Positions 60,286-64,000 of a stretch of DNA of 64,000 bases are shown here, in pieces (position 1 is the stretch's first letter; each line of letters starts with the position of its first letter). Below the pieces are notes generated by a model. It was not told where the DNA came from. It saw only the letters and a program-made list of their open reading frames with translations, and searched no databases. The stretch is taken from positions 2,604,001 through 2,668,000 of the forward strand of contig OZ257257.1 of NCBI GenBank assembly GCA_965279705.1. Reading direction: 5' to 3'. The position numbers were made by a program, and so were the translations under genes. This stretch comes from Stagnimonas sp965279705. GTDB taxonomy: Bacteria > Pseudomonadota > Gammaproteobacteria > Nevskiales > Nevskiaceae.

Positions 60286-61115
60286 TGGATCTCACGGGCC
60301 GAGTCGCGCTGGTGACCGGCGGCTCGCGCGGTATAGGCCGCGCCATTGCACAGCGCTTGGCAGCCCATGGTGTGGCAGTGGTGGTCACCGCCAGTCCACG
60401 ATCTGTCGCTGGCCTTGAAGAGACCTGCGCGCTGATCGAAGCCGAGGGTGGCAAAGCCGCCTTTGTGGAATGCGATCTGGCTGATGGCACCGCGCGTGAG
60501 TCGCTGATTGAAGACGCCACGGTGCCTTTTGGCGGCATCGACATTCTTGTCAACAACGCGGCGGCCATACCGGCTTATGCGCCGCTGAGCCGTATTGAAC
60601 TGGCCGCGCGACGATTGATGTTCGAGGTCAATTTTCACGCGCCCACAGACCTTATTCAGCAAGCCTTGCTGCGCATGCACACGCAGCACTGGGGCCGCAT
60701 CATCAACATTAGCAGCGAGATGGCACGGCAGCCGCCCATCCCCTATCCGGGCCCGGCGAAATTCATCCATGCACTGGCTGCCTACGGGGCCAGCAAGGCC
60801 GCATTGGAACGCGCAACGCTGGGTCTGGCCGCCGAGCTGCATGGCAGCGGCGTGACCGTCAACGCGCTGTCGCCGTTCAAGATCGCACTCACTGAGGGCG
60901 CGCGTGCCGTGGCACAGCAGATGGCGGCGCAGCACCCCGATTGGATCGAGCCAGTGGAACTGATGGCGGAGGCCGCCTATCTGCTCGTGGCCGGCTCGCT
61001 CACCGGCGAGATCACGCACAGCCGCGCGCTTTTGCAACGGCTGCAAGCACCGCTGCATGCGCTGGACGGACGCACGCTCATGGGCGATGCGCTGACGCTG
61101 GCGCGTATCGACTGA
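60285..61115 (+). CDS. Short-chain dehydrogenase
   Basis: The 276-residue SDR has TGGSRGIG, NNAAAIPAYAPLS, and YGASK after an unusual insert that contains a proline-rich GPAKFIHAL. The TTG three bases upstream is an unlikely start; the ATG at 60285 overlaps the preceding stop. It is the second of four consecutive SDR genes. No substrate can be assigned. Confidence 0.86.
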   Translation: MDLTGRVALVTGGSRGIGRAIAQRLAAHGVAVVVTASPRSVAGLEETCALIEAEGGKAAFVECDLADGTARESLIEDATVPFGGIDILVNNAAAIPAYAPLSRIELAARRLMFEVNFHAPTDLIQQALLRMHTQHWGRIINISSEMARQPPIPYPGPAKFIHALAAYGASKAALERATLGLAAELHGSGVTVNALSPFKIALTEGARAVAQQMAAQHPDWIEPVELMAEAAYLLVAGSLTGEITHSRALLQRLQAPLHALDGRTLMGDALTLARID

Positions 61116-61195
61116 GGCCGTCGTTCATACGGACGAGGCTGGCGCCCGCGCGCGATGAAACCATGCGCGCCTCATCACACTCAGGGAGTCTTCGC

Positions 61196-61975
61196 ATGGG
61201 CCGTCTCGACAACAAAGTTGCCATCATCACCGGCGGCGCACGTGGCATGGGCGCTGCCACCGTGCGGCTGTTTGTGGCGGAAGGGGCCAAGGTGTTGATT
61301 GCTGATGTGCTCGATGCCGATGGCGCTGCACTCGCCAAAGAGCTGGGCGCGAATGCCGCCTTCATTCACCACGATGTCACCGACGAAACCAGCTGGGCGG
61401 CAACGCTAGCCAAGGCAAGCTCGGCCTTCGGCAAGGTGGATGTGCTGGTCAATAACGCCGGCGTGCTGCTGTTCAAGACGCTGGCGACCACCGAGAAGCC
61501 CGAGTTCGAGAAAGTGCTGGGCGTGAACCTGATCGGCGCGTTTCTCGGCATGAAGATCGTTGGCGGCCACATGGTGGAAAACGGTCGCGGCTCCATCGTC
61601 AACATCTCGTCGGTGGATGGCATGAAGGCCGCCAATGGCTTGGCCGCCTACTGCGCCAGCAAGTGGGGCGTGCGCGGGCTGACCAAGGTCGCCGCAATGG
61701 AATATGGCCACAAGGGCGTGCGCGTGAACTCGGTGCATCCGGGCGGTGTCGACACCGCGATGGGCAACCCCTACGCCGAGGCTAAGGCCGATGTGAACAA
61801 GCGCTACGGCATGGTGCCCTTGCAACGCGTGGGTGAGCCGGAAGAAGTGGCGCGCACCTCGCTGTTTCTCGCCAGCGACGAGGCGAGCTATCTCTGTGGT
61901 GCGGAAATCGCGGTGGATGGCGGCATGCTCACGGGCCAGTATTACGTGGGCTTCCCCGGTGCTCCTGGCGTATGA
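61196..61975 (+). CDS. SDR, 3alpha/20beta-hydroxysteroid dehydrogenase-like
   Basis: The 259-residue SDR begins MGRLDNKVAIITGGARGMG and has NNAGVLLFK, NISSVDGMKAANGLAAYCAS and GVRVNSVHPGGVDTAM, which is the pattern of 3alpha/20beta-hydroxysteroid dehydrogenases. The ATG at 61196 has caggga upstream. It may oxidise a 3alpha-hydroxyl of the steroid. It is separated from the previous SDR by 80 bases and overlaps the next by 4 bases. Confidence 0.88.
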   Translation: MGRLDNKVAIITGGARGMGAATVRLFVAEGAKVLIADVLDADGAALAKELGANAAFIHHDVTDETSWAATLAKASSAFGKVDVLVNNAGVLLFKTLATTEKPEFEKVLGVNLIGAFLGMKIVGGHMVENGRGSIVNISSVDGMKAANGLAAYCASKWGVRGLTKVAAMEYGHKGVRVNSVHPGGVDTAMGNPYAEAKADVNKRYGMVPLQRVGEPEEVARTSLFLASDEASYLCGAEIAVDGGMLTGQYYVGFPGAPGV

Positions 61976-62880
61976 CCACGCTGCGCAGCGCAGCGGATTT
62001 ACCTTCGCTCAAAGGTAAGCTCGCGCTCATCACGGGCGGCAATCGCGGCCTGGGTTTCGAGACGGCGACCGCGCTCATTGCTGCCGGCGCACAGGTAGTG
62101 ATTGGCTGCCGCGAGCCGCGCAAGGCGCAGCAGGCCATCGCGCGCTTGCAGCAGCAATATCCCGATGCTTTCGTGCAGGCGATGACACTCGACGTGGCGG
62201 ATCTCGCCTCGGTGCGGCGCTTCGCAGAGGCCTTCAATGCGCGCTTCGACAAACTCGATCTGCTCATTCACAACGCGGCAGCCATCCTCGCACCACAGAG
62301 CGTGACGGCTGATGGTTTCGAGATGCACCTGGGCACCAACCACTTCGGCCCGTTTGCACTGACGGGGCTGTTGCTGGCGCCACTCAACGCCGCTCCGGCA
62401 GCGCGCGTGGTGAGCATGTCGAGCATGGCGCATCGACTCACTCAAGGGCTTGATCCCGCTGACCCCGGGCTGACGACGCGCGCCTACAAGCCGATGGATG
62501 CCTACGGCCGCAGCAAGCTCGCCGCGCTGCTGTTCACGCACGAGCTGGATCGTCGGCTGAAAACCAGCGGGGCTCGCAGCATCGCGGTTACCGCGCACCC
62601 CGGCTACTCGGCCACCAATCTCGACCTCGGCGGATTTTTCATGCGTCTGGCCACCCGGCTATTCGCACAGCCGGCGGCACAGGGCGCGTTGCCTGCGCTC
62701 TTCGCGGCGACCGATGCCAGCCTGAAAGGCGGCGAATACATCGGCCCCGGCGGCTTCAAGGAACTGAGCGGCCTGCCCCAGCGCGTGCAATGCAGCGACC
62801 AAGGCCGCGACCCGGCAATGGCGCAGCGGCTTTGGGCTTTGTCAGAGCAGTTGACCGGCGTGCGTTACCTCGACGGCTAG
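61972..62880 (+). CDS. SDR, retinol-dehydrogenase-like
   Basis: The 302-residue SDR has TGGNRGLG, HNAAAILAP and YGRSK, with FHLG-type TNHFGPFAL. The pattern (GGNRGLGFETATAL) is that of retinol/WW-domain oxidoreductase-like SDRs, which act on bulky alcohols. It overlaps the preceding gene by 4 bases (ATGA) and is the last gene of the rightward operon. Its stop overlaps the convergent DUF4065 gene by 4 bases. Confidence 0.87.
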   Translation: MTTLRSAADLPSLKGKLALITGGNRGLGFETATALIAAGAQVVIGCREPRKAQQAIARLQQQYPDAFVQAMTLDVADLASVRRFAEAFNARFDKLDLLIHNAAAILAPQSVTADGFEMHLGTNHFGPFALTGLLLAPLNAAPAARVVSMSSMAHRLTQGLDPADPGLTTRAYKPMDAYGRSKLAALLFTHELDRRLKTSGARSIAVTAHPGYSATNLDLGGFFMRLATRLFAQPAAQGALPALFAATDASLKGGEYIGPGGFKELSGLPQRVQCSDQGRDPAMAQRLWALSEQLTGVRYLDG

Positions 62881-63533
62881 GCCGAGCGCAGCTTTTTCTC
62901 GGCACTGATGCGCACGGTTTGCTCTAGTCGCAAGCCTACGGCGTGCACGGTTTGCTCCAGACCCTCGGCATCGTCATGATCTTTTTGCTCGCGAATGACC
63001 AGCGAGCGAAACCAGCGACGGATCAGCGAGTTGGGGATGACCAGCGCACGTTCGACGGCATCGTCGTCGCGCCAGGTCTGGGTGGCGACGGTGCTCAGCT
63101 TGGCGGCGAGCCGCTCCGGGTCGTTCCAGGTTTCATCCCAGGGGCTTCCTGCGCTGCGGGCAAACAGCCCCAGTTCGTAGCCGCTGAAACTGCCGAAGCG
63201 TGACCACACCAGATCCAGCGTGGCGCAGGCCGGGTCGTCGACCTCCAGACTGGGTGTGACCTCGCTCAACATCCCGCCCTTTGCATCCTCGACGCGCGTC
63301 AGCAGGCCTGTGAGCGTGCGGGAGCCAACCGCCGATGCACCGGCAAGGCTCTCGATGAAGATGCCATCGCGCTGTGCCAAGACGACTTCATCCAGCAAGG
63401 CATCGTTGACCAGCGCCAATCGCAAGCCGTGCGCAAAGTAGGTGAGGCTTTGCAGCTGGTCGCCCGACAGTGCCGTGCTGCTGGCCGCGGCACGTTTCAA
63501 CAGATAGTTGGCAACGGCTAGGGCAGAGCGCAT
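62877..63533 (-). CDS. Panacea/DUF4065-like protein
   Basis: The 218-residue protein starts MRSALAVANYLLKRA and has SLTYFAHGLRLALVNDALLDE, similar to the opening of DUF4065 (SocA/Panacea) proteins, which are often antitoxins. The C-terminal half (YELGLFARSAGSPWDE, LIRRWFRSLVIRE) is less typical. No toxin gene is adjacent. It is convergent with an SDR gene and followed on the minus strand by none within 97 bases. The start is the ATG at 63533; a longer frame is not supported. Confidence 0.65.
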   Translation of the reverse strand: MRSALAVANYLLKRAAASSTALSGDQLQSLTYFAHGLRLALVNDALLDEVVLAQRDGIFIESLAGASAVGSRTLTGLLTRVEDAKGGMLSEVTPSLEVDDPACATLDLVWSRFGSFSGYELGLFARSAGSPWDETWNDPERLAAKLSTVATQTWRDDDAVERALVIPNSLIRRWFRSLVIREQKDHDDAEGLEQTVHAVGLRLEQTVRISAEKKLRSA

Positions 63534-63630
63534 GGCGTATTCGACGGTGACGGCAGTGACCGCATCATAGCCCCCGCGATCACCGCGGCTTTGGCGTATT
63601 GCCGAGCGGTCGGCTGCCGACGCATCGCGC

Positions 63631-64000
63631 CTACTTTGCCCAGTCTGCGTAGAAGGCAGGCATGTCGGTGGAGGCCTCTGACTTGAACGCCGGTGCGCGC
63701 TTTTCGAGGAAGGACGCCACGCCCTCTTTGCCATCCTTGAGGCTGGTGTAGAACACCGCCAGCGAGTCCACTTTGTGGGCTTCAATCGGGTGCGGTTGCG
63801 CGCTGTTGCGGTAGAGCATCTGGCGCGCGAGTGCGATGGCAACCGGTGAGCGGTTTTCGACGAACCTCTTCGCAAGCTTGTAGGCCTCGGGCAGCAGCTG
63901 GTCAGGCGGTAGCACCGCTTTCACCAGCCCGCCTGCCTTGGCTTCTTCAGCGGTGAGAATGTCGCCGGAGTAGCACCATTCCAGCGCCTGCGAGATGCCG
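63631..64000 (-). CDS. Enoyl-CoA hydratase/isomerase C-terminal part (cut by window edge)
   Basis: The reading frame continues through the right edge. Visible residues include EWCYSGDILTAEEAKAGGLV, KRFVENRSPVAIALARQML and PAFKSEASTDMPAFYADWAK. This is the C-terminal region of a crotonase-fold enzyme. About 123 codons are seen, and the oxyanion-hole motif lies outside the window. It may hydrate or hydrolyse acyl-CoAs. It is the first gene of a leftward run beginning beyond the edge. Confidence 0.85.
   Translation of the reverse strand, partial: GISQALEWCYSGDILTAEEAKAGGLVKAVLPPDQLLPEAYKLAKRFVENRSPVAIALARQMLYRNSAQPHPIEAHKVDSLAVFYTSLKDGKEGVASFLEKRAPAFKSEASTDMPAFYADWAK

Overview
The window is GC-rich DNA with tightly packed genes from a proteobacterium. 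A gammaproteobacterium is most likely, given the motD-type stator gene beside chemotaxis genes, the purN-purM-perM-hda block and the DUF2069-wrbA pair. I cannot name the genus from sequence alone. No rRNA, tRNA, CRISPR array, insertion sequence or prophage was seen.

Positions 1-16,500 are mostly housekeeping. A leftward motility and chemotaxis operon (motD, cheW, a STAS protein, cheY, cheA, cheW cut by the window edge) is followed by a 0.55 kb inverted-repeat region, an AT-richer orphan gene, a CBS-domain protein and an MscS channel. Next come a NUDIX/metallo-beta-lactamase fusion, small envelope proteins, purN/purM, a PerM-type permease, hda, DUF2069 and wrbA. A 270 bp multi-branched palindromic element, a LysM lipoprotein and a lytic transglycosylase complete the region.

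Positions 16,500-41,200 are an accessory catabolic region, almost all on the minus strand. It holds two large RND/MMPL-type exporters (one translationally coupled to a YCF48-like beta-propeller protein), a DUF1329 envelope protein, an aldehyde dehydrogenase, a rubredoxin and a TetR regulator. It also holds acyl-CoA ligase, CoA-transferase (one a tandem fusion) and amidohydrolase genes. An Ltp2-like thiolase-fold protein paired with a DUF35 OB-fold protein resembles the retro-aldolase that removes steroid side chains.

Positions 39,978-62,880 are a steroid-nucleus catabolic locus built as two divergent operons that meet at 55,179-55,347. The leftward operon carries an extradiol dioxygenase (TesB/HsaC type), ipdA, ipdB, a crotonase, ipdC, echA20, two acyl-CoA dehydrogenase subunits and fadA6. 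It continues with an Rv3548c-like SDR, a thioesterase, a fused double acyl-CoA dehydrogenase, ipdF, a MaoC hydratase and a thiolase. The rightward operon carries a KstD-like flavoprotein, a 3beta/17beta-hydroxysteroid-dehydrogenase-like SDR, fadD3 and four more SDRs. The set matches the KstR2-type pathway in which steroid rings C and D, as HIP-CoA, are opened by EchA20 and IpdAB and then beta-oxidised. No KstR2 gene is seen.

The most unusual features are an acyl-CoA dehydrogenase fusion whose linker is encoded by a REP-like repeat also found 39 kb away, the branched palindromic element before wrbA, a terminator-like hairpin directly upstream of an SDR ribosome-binding site, and a 17 bp duplication of the maoC 3' end. 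The window ends with a Panacea/DUF4065-like protein lacking a visible partner and a crotonase cut by the right edge.
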